A stretch of 19,074 nt of DNA from an uncultured Vogesella sp. (GTDB lineage Bacteria; Pseudomonadota; Gammaproteobacteria; Burkholderiales; Chromobacteriaceae): positions 1 through 19,074 of the forward strand of contig CAMLGD010000043.1 of the NCBI GenBank assembly GCA_946479405.1. The letters run 5' to 3'. Of this stretch, positions 1 to 7,825 are shown piece after piece. Both the position numbers and the translations under genes were made by a program. How positions within the stretch are numbered: the first letter of the stretch is position 1; the number at the start of each line of letters is the position of its first letter. Below the pieces are notes generated by a model that was given only the letters and a program-made list of their open reading frames with translations, ran no database searches and was not told where the DNA came from.

Positions 1-616
1 TGCCGAACATCACGCCGATCTTCATGCGGATCTGGTTGATGAAGATCACCAGCGTATTGGTGCGTTTGATGTTGCCGGTGAGTTTGCGCAGGGCCTGGCT
101 CATCAGACGGGCATGCAGGCCGACGTGGTTGTCGCCCATTTCGCCTTCGATTTCCGCCTTCGGTACCAGTGCGGCCACCGAGTCCACCACGATCACGTCC
201 ACACCGCCGGAGCGCACCAGCATGTCAGCGATTTCCAGTGCCTGTTCGCCGGTATCCGGCTGCGAGATCAGCAGCTGTTCTACCGATACGCCCAGTTTCT
301 GCGCGTATTGCGGGTCCAGCGCGTTTTCCGCATCGATGTAGGCGCAGGTGCCGCCCAGTTTCTGCGCCTCGGCCACTACCTGCAGGCACAGCGTGGTTTT
401 ACCGGAGGATTCCGGGCCGTAGATTTCGACTACACGGCCGCGGGGCAGGCCGCCGACGCCCAGCGCCAGATCCAGGCCGAGCGAACCGGTGCTGATCACC
501 TGCAGGTTCTCGGTGATCTGGTTGTCGCTCATGCGCATGATCGAGCCTTTACCAAACTGCTTCTCGATCTGTGCCAGGGCCGCGGCTAGGGCTTTGCTCT
601 TGTCTTCGGCTGCCAT
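1..616 (-). CDS. recA: RecA recombinase, N-terminal part (cut by the left edge)
   Basis: RecA is the ATP-dependent strand-exchange protein of homologous recombination and the co-protease that triggers LexA cleavage in the SOS response; it acts on DNA in the cytoplasm. About 205 residues are visible, beginning [20 protein letters not shown]. The Walker A loop GPESSGKTT lies at residues 67-75, the IDAEN catalytic-glutamate segment at 94-98 (E97), and the Walker B-like [10 protein letters not shown] near 140-150. The start is the ATG read from 616 downward, preceded by GGAGC five to six bases upstream. The C-terminal part of the protein lies outside the window. One oddity is Asn at residue 98, where E. 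coli RecA has His (IDAEHALDP). The gene is divergent from hrcA. The identity is certain. Confidence 0.98.
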   Translation of the reverse strand, partial: MAAEDKSKALAAALAQIEKQFGKGSIMRMSDNQITENLQVISTGSLGLDLALGVGGLPRGRVVEIYGPESSGKTTLCLQVVAEAQKLGGTCAYIDAENALDPQYAQKLGVSVEQLLISQPDTGEQALEIADMLVRSGGVDVIVVDSVAALVPKAEIEGEMGDNHVGLHARLMSQALRKLTGNIKRTNTLVIFINQIRMKIGVMFG

Positions 617-662
617 GCTTGCTCCATTCAATTCTAACGGGGTGTATCAGGAAAGTTTTTTG

Positions 663-691
663 ATTATGTACGTTTTCATTTGGCGTGCCAA
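663..691 (-). promoter_or_regulatory. Predicted sigma-70 promoter of recA
   Basis: On the minus strand, TTGGCA (plus 686-691) and CATAAT (plus 663-668) are separated by exactly 17 bases, a good sigma-70 match about 50 bases upstream of the recA ATG. The -35 hexamer is embedded in a palindrome described separately. The match to consensus is seen; use as a promoter is inferred. Confidence 0.6.
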
Positions 692-693
692 AT
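678..693. promoter_or_regulatory. Palindromic operator candidate ATTTGGC-GT-GCCAAAT
   Basis: A perfect 7-2-7 inverted repeat covers the predicted -35 element of recA. It does not match the E. coli-type LexA box (CTGT-N8-ACAG), nor the CIRCE element bound by HrcA. The position fits a repressor site that blocks RNA polymerase at recA, and possibly also at the divergent hrcA. The regulator is unknown; an alternative LexA-type site for this lineage is one possibility. Confidence 0.5.
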
Positions 694-852
694 AAAAATG
701 CAAATCAACGATGTATGCGCGCCACATGCGCTGGCGGCGGAAGGTGAACCAATCGGCGGATTATCGCACAAAACAGCATGCGGCCAAGCCGGCCGCGCTG
801 GAGACTGGCCGGTCTGGCAGGGGCTTTTGGGAACGGGGCCAGCTGTGCAAGA

Positions 853-1887
853 ATGCCGATTATGCTGAACGAACGCACGCAACATCTGCTGAAAGTGCTG
901 GTCGAGCGTTATATCGCCGACGGCCAACCCGTAGCCTCCAAGACGCTGGCGGCGGTGTCCGGTCTGGAATTGTCGTCGGCCTCCATCCGCAACATGCTGG
1001 TCGAGCTGGAAGACCTGGGCCTGATCGCCTCGCCGCACACCTCGGCCGGGCGCATCCCCACGCCGCGTGGTTACCGCCTGTTTGTCGATCGCTTGCTCAC
1101 CGTACAGCAGTTGGCCGCACCGATGCTGGCCGAACTGAAGAGCGGCATCCAGCCGGACAGCCCGCAGCGGGTGGTGCAGGCGGCCTCGCAGATGCTGTCG
1201 GAGCTGACCCAGTTCGCCGGGGTGGTGATGACGCCGCAGCGCGCCGATGCCGCCTTCCGCCAGGTGGAGTTCCTGCGGCTGTCCGAGCGGCGCATCCTGC
1301 TGATTCTTGTGACGCTGGATGGCGACGTGCAGAACCACCTGTTCCATACTGCTCGCGACTATACGCCGGGTGAACTAGTGGAGGCGGCCAACTTCCTCAA
1401 CCAGCATTACGCCGGCCAGCAGCTGGATAGCGTGGCCAACCGCGTGGAAACCGAGCTGCGCCAGCTGCAGGGCAATATTTCCGAGCTGATGGCAGCGGCG
1501 ATCCAGTTTGGCCGCCAGGCCTTGCCCGGCGGCGACGATATCGTGATTCGCGGCGAAGGCCGCCTGCTGGCAGTCAGCGACTTCTCCAGCGACCTTTCCC
1601 GGCTGCGCGAGCTGTTCGACACCTTCCAGCGCAAGACCGAGCTGTTGCAGCTGCTGGAGCAAAGCCGGCGGGCGCCCGGGGTGAACCTGTTCATAGGTGA
1701 AGAGTCTGGCGTGATGCCGCTGGATGACTGCAGCGTGGTGATTGCCCCGTACCGCCTGAATGGCCAGGTGGTGGGCACGCTGGGCGTGGTCGGCCCCACC
1801 CGCATGGACTACGAGCGGGTGATCCCTATCGTCGACATCACCGCACGGCTGGTATCCAGCGCGCTCAATTTCAATGATCAGCCGTAA
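853..1887 (+). CDS. hrcA: Heat-inducible transcription repressor HrcA
   Basis: HrcA represses chaperone genes (groESL, dnaK class) by binding CIRCE operators and is released under protein-folding stress. The N-terminal winged-helix part reads LNERTQHLLKVLVERYIADG and continues with GQPVASKTL, SSASIRNMLVELEDLGLI and SPHTSAGRIPTPRGYR, which are the family's DNA-binding signatures. The long C-terminal dimerisation domain follows, ending in the typical RLVSSALNFN. Two in-frame ATGs at 853 and 862 are both plausible (344 or 341 aa, both near the family size) and neither has a strong ribosome site; HrcA homologues usually begin MLN or MLD, which favours 862. An upstream ATG at 778 would add residues unlike the family. 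No CIRCE element is visible upstream, so autoregulation is not evident here. Confidence 0.95.
   Translation: MPIMLNERTQHLLKVLVERYIADGQPVASKTLAAVSGLELSSASIRNMLVELEDLGLIASPHTSAGRIPTPRGYRLFVDRLLTVQQLAAPMLAELKSGIQPDSPQRVVQAASQMLSELTQFAGVVMTPQRADAAFRQVEFLRLSERRILLILVTLDGDVQNHLFHTARDYTPGELVEAANFLNQHYAGQQLDSVANRVETELRQLQGNISELMAAAIQFGRQALPGGDDIVIRGEGRLLAVSDFSSDLSRLRELFDTFQRKTELLQLLEQSRRAPGVNLFIGEESGVMPLDDCSVVIAPYRLNGQVVGTLGVVGPTRMDYERVIPIVDITARLVSSALNFNDQP
1110..1119 (+). repeat. GTTGGCCGCA copy in hrcA
   Basis: Exact 10-mer in the hrcA frame, encoding LAA within QLAAP. Confidence 0.8.
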
Positions 1888-1899
1888 GCCGTCACGGCT

Positions 1900-1909
1900 T
1901 GCGGCCAAC
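1900..1909 (-). repeat. GTTGGCCGCA copy in the hrcA-mltB gap
   Basis: Exact copy preceded by AG in its own sense (AGGTTGGCCGCA). It lies in the 37-base gap, just before the mltB ribosome site. Confidence 0.85.
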
Positions 1910-1924
1910 CTGCAGGAGCTTCCC

Positions 1925-2947
1925 ATGCGTGCCTTGCGCCGACTGGCCCTCGTGGCCACCCTGGTCGTCATTTCTTCTGCCCAGGCCGATGTGGCGCTGC
2001 TGATGCGACCGGATGTGCAGCGTTTTATCGATGAACAGGTGGCAGCTGGCGAGCTGTCGCGCGCCGAGCTGGAGGCCGTGTTCGCCAATGTCGAAGCCAA
2101 GCCGAACATCATCGCGGTGATGGACAAACCCTCCACCGCGCGGCCGTGGTACCAGTTTCGCCCCAATTTCTACAGCGACAAGCTGATGCAGGACGGCGTG
2201 CTGTTCTGGCAGCAAAACGAGGCGGCGCTGCTGCGCGCGCAACAGCAATACCAGGTCGAGCCGGAGATCATCGTCGCCATCCTGGGCATCGAAACCCGTT
2301 ATGGCCGCGTCACCGGCAACTACCGGCTGGCCGATGCGCTGAGCACGTTGGCCTTCGATTATCCACGCCGCGCGGACTTTTTCCGTGGCGAGCTGGCCGA
2401 GTTCTTCCGTCTGGCGCGCAGTGAAAACGTCAACGCGCTGTCGTTGAAGGGCAGCTACGCCGGGGCGATGGGCATGCCGCAGTTCATGCCGTCCAGCTTC
2501 CGCAAGTGGGCGGTAGATTTCGATGGCGATGGCCATCGCGATATCTGGAACAACCCCAGCGACGCCATCGGCAGTGTTGCCAATTACTTCCAGCTGCACG
2601 GCTGGCTGGGCGGCGACGATGTGGTGGTCCCGGCCGAGGTGACGCCGGGGGCGGCTATCGATGAGCTGGTGGCCGACAAGTTCAACCTGCATTACACCGT
2701 GGCCGAGCTGAAGGCGCGTGGCGTGACGCCAAGCGCCACGCTGCGCGACGATGTGCTGGCGGTGCTGGTGCCGCTGGAAGTGGCACCGGGCGACACTCGC
2801 TACTGGCTGGGGTTGAACAACTTCTACACCATCACCCGTTACAACAAGAGCACGCTGTACGCGATGGTGACGCACGAGCTGGCCGCCGAGATCCGCAACC
2901 GCTATCTGGCCGCGCGTTACACCCCGGCGCAGCCTGCGGCCAACTAG
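1925..2947 (+). CDS. mltB: Lytic murein transglycosylase B (MltB family)
   Basis: This enzyme cleaves the MurNAc-GlcNAc bond of peptidoglycan in the periplasm, leaving 1,6-anhydro-MurNAc ends, and serves wall turnover. The 340-residue protein begins MRALRRLALVATLVVISSAQA, a classical signal peptide with likely cleavage after AQA near residue 21. There is no lipobox cysteine, so unlike E. coli MltB it is probably soluble in the periplasm. The catalytic motif GIETRYGR is at 121-128 with Glu123, followed by SLKGSYAGAMGMPQFMPSS and the DFDGDGHRDIW segment typical of the SLT/MltB 2 fold. The start at 1925 is supported by CAGGAGC eight or so bases upstream; an earlier in-frame ATG at 1874 would overlap hrcA and bury the signal peptide. 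The gap to hrcA is only 37 bases, so cotranscription is possible. Confidence 0.93.
   Translation: MRALRRLALVATLVVISSAQADVALLMRPDVQRFIDEQVAAGELSRAELEAVFANVEAKPNIIAVMDKPSTARPWYQFRPNFYSDKLMQDGVLFWQQNEAALLRAQQQYQVEPEIIVAILGIETRYGRVTGNYRLADALSTLAFDYPRRADFFRGELAEFFRLARSENVNALSLKGSYAGAMGMPQFMPSSFRKWAVDFDGDGHRDIWNNPSDAIGSVANYFQLHGWLGGDDVVVPAEVTPGAAIDELVADKFNLHYTVAELKARGVTPSATLRDDVLAVLVPLEVAPGDTRYWLGLNNFYTITRYNKSTLYAMVTHELAAEIRNRYLAARYTPAQPAAN
2935..2944 (-). repeat. GTTGGCCGCA copy at the mltB 3' end
   Basis: Exact copy over the last codons of mltB (Ala-Ala-Asn), ending just before the final base pair of the stop context. Confidence 0.8.
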
Positions 2948-2989
2948 CTTGCCGGCGGCGGTGCCCGCTGTCGGATTCGCCGCAAAAAC

Positions 2990-2998
2990 TGCTAGAAT
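2990..2998 (+). promoter_or_regulatory. Extended -10 promoter candidate TGCTAGAAT for dnaX
   Basis: TGCTAGAAT matches an extended -10 element (TGn plus TAGAAT). No good -35 is seen 17 bases upstream. It ends only eight bases before the dnaX ATG, so transcription would begin at or within a base or two of the start codon. The same word followed by CGCC recurs upstream of marC. Confidence 0.4.
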
Positions 2999-3006
2999 CG
3001 CCCGCT

Positions 3007-5010
3007 ATGACTTATCAAGTTCTCGCCCGCAAGTGGCGTCCCAAGCGCTTTGCCGACCTGGTTGGCCAGGAGCACGTGGTACGCGCGCTGTCCAACGCCC
3101 TGCGTGAATCGCGCCTGCACCACGCCTATCTGCTGACCGGTACCCGCGGCGTGGGCAAGACCACCATTGCCCGCATCCTGGCCAAGAGCCTGAACTGCGA
3201 AACCGGCACCGGCGCCGAGCCGTGCGGCGAATGCCAGGCCTGCCGCCAGATCGATGCCGGCCGCTATGTCGACCTGCTGGAAATCGATGCCGCCTCCAAC
3301 ACCGGCATCGACAATATCCGCGAGGTGCTGGAAAACGCCCAGTACGCGCCGACCATGGGCCGCTTCAAGGTGTACATCATCGACGAAGTGCACATGCTGT
3401 CGAAGAGTGCCTTCAACGCCATGCTGAAGACGCTGGAAGAGCCGCCGGCGCACGTCAAGTTCATCCTCGCCACCACCGACCCGCAGAAAGTACCGGTCAC
3501 GGTATTGTCGCGCTGCCTGCAGTTCAGCCTGCGCAACATGACGCCGCAGCAGGTGGCTGGCCACCTGGCGCATGTGCTGGATGTCGAGGGCGTAGTGTAC
3601 GAAGCGCCGGCACTGGCGCTGCTGGGGCGCGCCGCCGCCGGCTCGATGCGCGACGCGCTGTCGCTGCTGGACCAGGCCATTGCCTATGGCGTGGGCGAAG
3701 TGCGCGAAGACGGTGTGCGCGCCATGCTGGGCGCGGTGGACAAGCGCTACCTGTTTACCCTGCTGGATGCGCTGGCCGATGCCGACGGCACACGGCTGAT
3801 GGCGGAAGTGGAAACGTTGGCCGCACGCGGCATCGGCTTCGACAACGCGCTGGCTGAACTCTCCAGTCTGCTGCACCAGCTGGCGCTGGCGCAGAGCGTA
3901 CCGGACGCCATTGCCAGCGACGAGCCGGAGCGCGACGCGCTGTTCGCGCTGGCACAGCGCATCGGCGCGGAAGACATCCAGCTGTACTACCAGATTGCGC
4001 TGCACGGCCGCCGCGACCTGGCGCTGGCGCCGGACGAACACGCCGGCTTCAGCATGACCATGCTGCGCATGCTGGCTTTCCATCCGCACCATGCCGGCGA
4101 AAGCGTGGCGCGGCCGTTGCCGTCTGCCCGCCCGGCCAGCGTGCCGCCGGCGCAAAGCACTCCGGCACCGGCGGCCCAGCCGGCGAGCGGCGCCGAGTCG
4201 CCGTTCAAGGCGCTGCTGGCGCAAATGAGCGGCAAGAGCGAACGCAGCGTGCCGCCGGCCGACAAGGCCCCAGCGGCTGAACCCGAACCCGAGCCCGCGC
4301 GGTCGGCGCCCAGCGCTGCGGCCAACGTAGCGCCACCGTTGTCGTCTGCGCCGCCGCCGGAAGCGCCGCCACCGTGGGAGGATGCGCCGGCTGTTGCCGC
4401 CGCGGCTCCTGTACCCCCAGTCGCCACGGTGCGGCCTGTGACTGTCGTTGCCGCCGCTTCGCCGCCGGTAGCCCGGCCGGAAGTGGCCGAGCCGGCCGCC
4501 GCGGAAGATGATGAGCGCGAGCCGGAAGCCGAGCTGCCCAGCTATCTGATGGATGAAGATGCCGAGCTGGCAGCCTATGTTCAAGGTGACGTCGCAGCGT
4601 CCAGCAGCTACGATACGCCCCGTTTCGATGGCGACTGGTCGGCGCTGATTACCGTGCTGAGTGCCAAGATGGGCACCGCGCGCATGCTGGCGCAGAACGC
4701 CGCGCTCAAGCAGTGGGACGGTCACACCTTCGAGCTGGCGGTGCCGGAAGCCTTCCGCAACCTTACCGGGCTGGATTACCAGAACAAGCTCAAGGCAGTG
4801 TTGTCCGCGCATCTGGGCATGGAGGTGCAGCTGCGCGTCAGTGTCGAGACGCTGGACATGGAAACCCCGGCGATGCGCGATGCCCGTTCGCGCCGAGAAC
4901 AGTTGGCCGTCGCCCGCCAACACATGGAAAACGATCCTTTGGTACAGCAGCTGGTGCGCGAGATGGGCGCCATGTTGCTGGCCGAAACCATACAACCCGT
5001 TCAGGAGTAG
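3007..5010 (+). CDS. dnaX: DNA polymerase III subunit tau (clamp-loader ATPase)
   Basis: DnaX is the AAA+ motor of the clamp loader that places the beta clamp on primed DNA and, as tau, couples polymerase cores and helicase. In the 667 residues, Walker A GTRGVGKTT is at about 45-53. The zinc-binding cysteines are C64, C73, C76 and C79 (CGECQAC). Walker B IIDEVHML is near 124-131, sensor 1 ATTD at 155-158, and the SRC arginine finger at 168-170. Domain III follows, then a long Ala/Pro/Glu-rich linker at roughly 370-515, and a tau-specific C-terminal domain at about 535-667. I see no A-rich slippery heptamer like E. coli's in the linker, so a frameshifted gamma form is not evident. There is no Shine-Dalgarno before the ATG; see the extended -10 entry. 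The stop codon overlaps the ribosome site of ybaB. Confidence 0.97.
   Translation: MTYQVLARKWRPKRFADLVGQEHVVRALSNALRESRLHHAYLLTGTRGVGKTTIARILAKSLNCETGTGAEPCGECQACRQIDAGRYVDLLEIDAASNTGIDNIREVLENAQYAPTMGRFKVYIIDEVHMLSKSAFNAMLKTLEEPPAHVKFILATTDPQKVPVTVLSRCLQFSLRNMTPQQVAGHLAHVLDVEGVVYEAPALALLGRAAAGSMRDALSLLDQAIAYGVGEVREDGVRAMLGAVDKRYLFTLLDALADADGTRLMAEVETLAARGIGFDNALAELSSLLHQLALAQSVPDAIASDEPERDALFALAQRIGAEDIQLYYQIALHGRRDLALAPDEHAGFSMTMLRMLAFHPHHAGESVARPLPSARPASVPPAQSTPAPAAQPASGAESPFKALLAQMSGKSERSVPPADKAPAAEPEPEPARSAPSAAANVAPPLSSAPPPEAPPPWEDAPAVAAAAPVPPVATVRPVTVVAAASPPVARPEVAEPAAAEDDEREPEAELPSYLMDEDAELAAYVQGDVAASSSYDTPRFDGDWSALITVLSAKMGTARMLAQNAALKQWDGHTFELAVPEAFRNLTGLDYQNKLKAVLSAHLGMEVQLRVSVETLDMETPAMRDARSRREQLAVARQHMENDPLVQQLVREMGAMLLAETIQPVQE
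3816..3825 (+). repeat. GTTGGCCGCA copy in dnaX (AAA+ region)
   Basis: Exact copy, ACGTTGGCCGCA, encoding TLAA. Confidence 0.8.
4317..4326 (-). repeat. GTTGGCCGCA copy in dnaX (linker)
   Basis: Exact copy on the other strand, encoding AAN in the disordered linker, where sequence constraint from the protein should be low. Confidence 0.8.
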
Positions 5011-5016
5011 CACACG

Positions 5017-5355
5017 ATGTTTGGCAAAGCCGGTATCGCGGGCCTGATGAAGCAGGCTCAGCAAATGCAGGACAACATGAAAAAGGCGCAGGAAGAACTG
5101 GCGCATGTCGACGTGGAAGGCCAGGCCGGCAACGGTCTGGTGAAAGTCACCATGAGCTGCGCGCACGTGATTCGTCGCATCAACATCAGCGACAGCCTGC
5201 TGGAAGACGCCAAGGAAGACAAAGACATGCTGGAAGACCTGATCGCCGCCGCGTTCAACGACGCCGCGCGCAAGGTCGACGAGACCACCCAGCAGCGCAT
5301 GTCCGGCTTTACCGCCGGCATGAATCTGCCGGCCGGCATGAAGCTGCCGTTCTAA
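5017..5355 (+). CDS. ybaB: YbaB/EbfC family nucleoid-associated protein
   Basis: YbaB-family proteins are small homodimeric DNA-binding proteins thought to shape the nucleoid and to assist recombination functions encoded next door. The 112-residue product begins [20 protein letters not shown], with a Gln/Lys/Glu-rich amphipathic helix (about 9-35) suited to coiled dimerisation. The conserved GLVKVTMSC strand and the [12 protein letters not shown] helix follow. It starts six bases after dnaX, and its ribosome site CAGGAG runs into the dnaX stop codon, so the two are translationally close and surely cotranscribed. The dnaX-ybaB-recR order is conserved across proteobacteria. Confidence 0.96.
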   Translation: MFGKAGIAGLMKQAQQMQDNMKKAQEELAHVDVEGQAGNGLVKVTMSCAHVIRRINISDSLLEDAKEDKDMLEDLIAAAFNDAARKVDETTQQRMSGFTAGMNLPAGMKLPF

Positions 5356-5374
5356 GCCGCTTCTGCTTTCCGCT

Positions 5375-5422
5375 GCACACGGCAGACACGGCGCCAGCCG
5401 CTGTCGCCGTGTGCTTTGTTTT
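5375..5422 (+). terminator. Strong intrinsic terminator after ybaB
   Basis: GCACACGGC (5375-5383) pairs with GCCGTGTGC (5406-5414). Inside, GACA pairs with TGTC and CGGC with GCCG around a GCCA loop, with single unpaired bases on each side. The stem therefore totals about 17 bp and is followed by TTTGTTTT. It separates recR transcriptionally from dnaX-ybaB, unless read-through occurs. Confidence 0.8.
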
Positions 5423-5423
5423 G

Positions 5424-5442
5424 GCCGCGCGTTGCGCGCGGC
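5424..5442. repeat. GC-only hairpin in the ybaB-recR gap
   Basis: GCCGCGCG and CGCGCGGC form a perfect 8-bp stem with a TTG loop, directly after the T-tract of the ybaB terminator. No T-run follows, so it is not a terminator on its own. The rest of the 183-base gap holds no clear promoter or gene. Confidence 0.45.
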
Positions 5443-5538
5443 AGCTGGCAGCAAGCTGATGATATTGCCGGCCTGCCGCTACCAGTGGTGGCCGTGAGCC
5501 GGCTGCCGTGTCTTGTGTGTCCGTGGCTGACAATCAAT

Positions 5539-6144
5539 ATGTCCATGAAAAACCCTCCCTCGCTCGACCAGCTGATTGCCGCACTCAAGGTGTTACCGGG
5601 TGTCGGCCCCAAGTCGGCGCAGCGCATGGCGTTTCATCTGCTGCAGAAAGACCGTGGTGGCGCCGACAAGCTGGCGCGGGCACTGGACAAGGCGTTGCTG
5701 AACCTGCGCCACTGCGAGCGCTGTAACACCTTCAGCGAGGTGCCGCTGTGCAATGTCTGCGCCGATGCCGAGCGCAAGCAGACGCTGTTGTGCGTGGTGG
5801 AGATGCCGGCCGACCTGCTGATGCTGGAGCAGTCGCGTAGCTACGACGGCCTGTATTTCGTGCTGATGGGGCGGCTGTCGCCGATGGATGGCGTCGGCCC
5901 GCAGGATCTGGAACTGGAAAAGCTGATGGCGCGCGCCACCGACGGTCAGGTGGAGGAGGTGATCATCGCCACCAATTTCACCGCCGAAGGTGAGGTCACC
6001 GCGCACCTGATCGGCGAGATGCTCAAGGCGCAGGGGCTGCGGGTGACGCGCATCGCGCGCGGCATGCCGGTGGGCGGCGAGCTGGAGCATGTCGACCCGG
6101 GCACGCTGGCGCAGGCGATGTACGAGCGCCGCAATCTGGCGTGA
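5539..6144 (+). CDS. recR: Recombination mediator RecR
   Basis: RecR acts with RecF and RecO to load RecA onto SSB-coated gapped DNA. From 5539 the protein is 201 residues, close to the usual 198-200. A helix-hairpin-helix [12 protein letters not shown] lies at 19-30 and a four-cysteine zinc site at C59, C62, C71 and C74 (CERC...CNVC). The Toprim domain then runs from about residue 81 (LLCVVE) to [11 protein letters not shown] near the end. The ATG at 5545 (MKNPPSL) is an equally possible start, since neither has a clear ribosome site. An upstream in-frame extension to 5416 would overlap the terminator and look non-coding. The stop codon is followed without a gap by a 20-bp palindrome and then a terminator. 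Confidence 0.96.
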   Translation: MSMKNPPSLDQLIAALKVLPGVGPKSAQRMAFHLLQKDRGGADKLARALDKALLNLRHCERCNTFSEVPLCNVCADAERKQTLLCVVEMPADLLMLEQSRSYDGLYFVLMGRLSPMDGVGPQDLELEKLMARATDGQVEEVIIATNFTAEGEVTAHLIGEMLKAQGLRVTRIARGMPVGGELEHVDPGTLAQAMYERRNLA

Positions 6145-6164
6145 TGCGGCCAACGTTGGCCGCA
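6145..6164. repeat. Perfect 20-bp palindrome: inverted pair of GTTGGCCGCA
   Basis: TGCGGCCAAC is followed directly by its complement GTTGGCCGCA, starting at the base after the recR stop codon. It is two head-to-head copies of the 10-mer enriched across the window. Two bases later the recR/dapE terminator begins. Confidence 0.9.
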
Positions 6165-6166
6165 CG

Positions 6167-6196
6167 AAAAAGCCGCACCCTCAGGTGCGGCTTTTT
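6167..6196. terminator. Bidirectional terminator between recR and dapE
   Basis: AAAAAGCCGCACC (6167-6179), loop CTCA and GGTGCGGCTTTTT (6184-6196) form a perfect stem with A and T tracts on either side. It can end transcription of recR on the plus strand and of yffB-dapE on the minus strand. Confidence 0.9.
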
Positions 6197-6213
6197 GCTT
6201 GTCGGCTGCCGGA

Positions 6214-7688
<1,475 letters not shown>

Positions 7689-7725
7689 GTGTGTTATGCG
7701 CCTATTGACGGTGGCTGTGGTGGGC

Positions 7726-7744
7726 CGGGGGCGGGGCGCCCCCG
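7726..7744. promoter_or_regulatory. Very GC-rich hairpin in the yffB-dapE leader
   Basis: CGGGGGCG and CGCCCCCG form a perfect 8-bp stem with a GGG loop. It lies about 38 bases upstream of the yffB-like ATG, in a 137-base gap after pilU. No T-tract follows on the minus strand, so it is more likely a leader structure than a terminator. Confidence 0.4.
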
Positions 7745-7766
7745 ACAGGGTCAATGCAATGCCGCC

Positions 7767-7796
7767 ATTGTCCCTGAATCTGCCGCCATGCCGCAA
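7767..7796 (-). promoter_or_regulatory. Possible promoter of yffB-dapE
   Basis: On the minus strand, TTGCGG (plus 7791-7796) and GACAAT (plus 7767-7772) are 18 bases apart. TGCCGCCAT is repeated at 7760 and 7781 within it. The match is moderate and it may be chance. Confidence 0.3.
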
Positions 7797-7825
7797 TGCG
7801 CCGGCTGCTGCCGTGACAAGGTGCC

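Noticed and set aside
617..852. CIRCE operator for HrcA, or E. coli-type LexA box, in the recA-hrcA gap
   Set aside because: No TTAGCACTC-N9-GAGTGCTAA and no CTGT-N8-ACAG is present.
2992..5454. Long open frame (820 codons) on the minus strand opposite dnaX-ybaB
   Set aside because: It is antisense to two certain genes, is rich in His/Gln/Arg/Gly as expected from GC-rich shadow frames, and has no recognisable domain.
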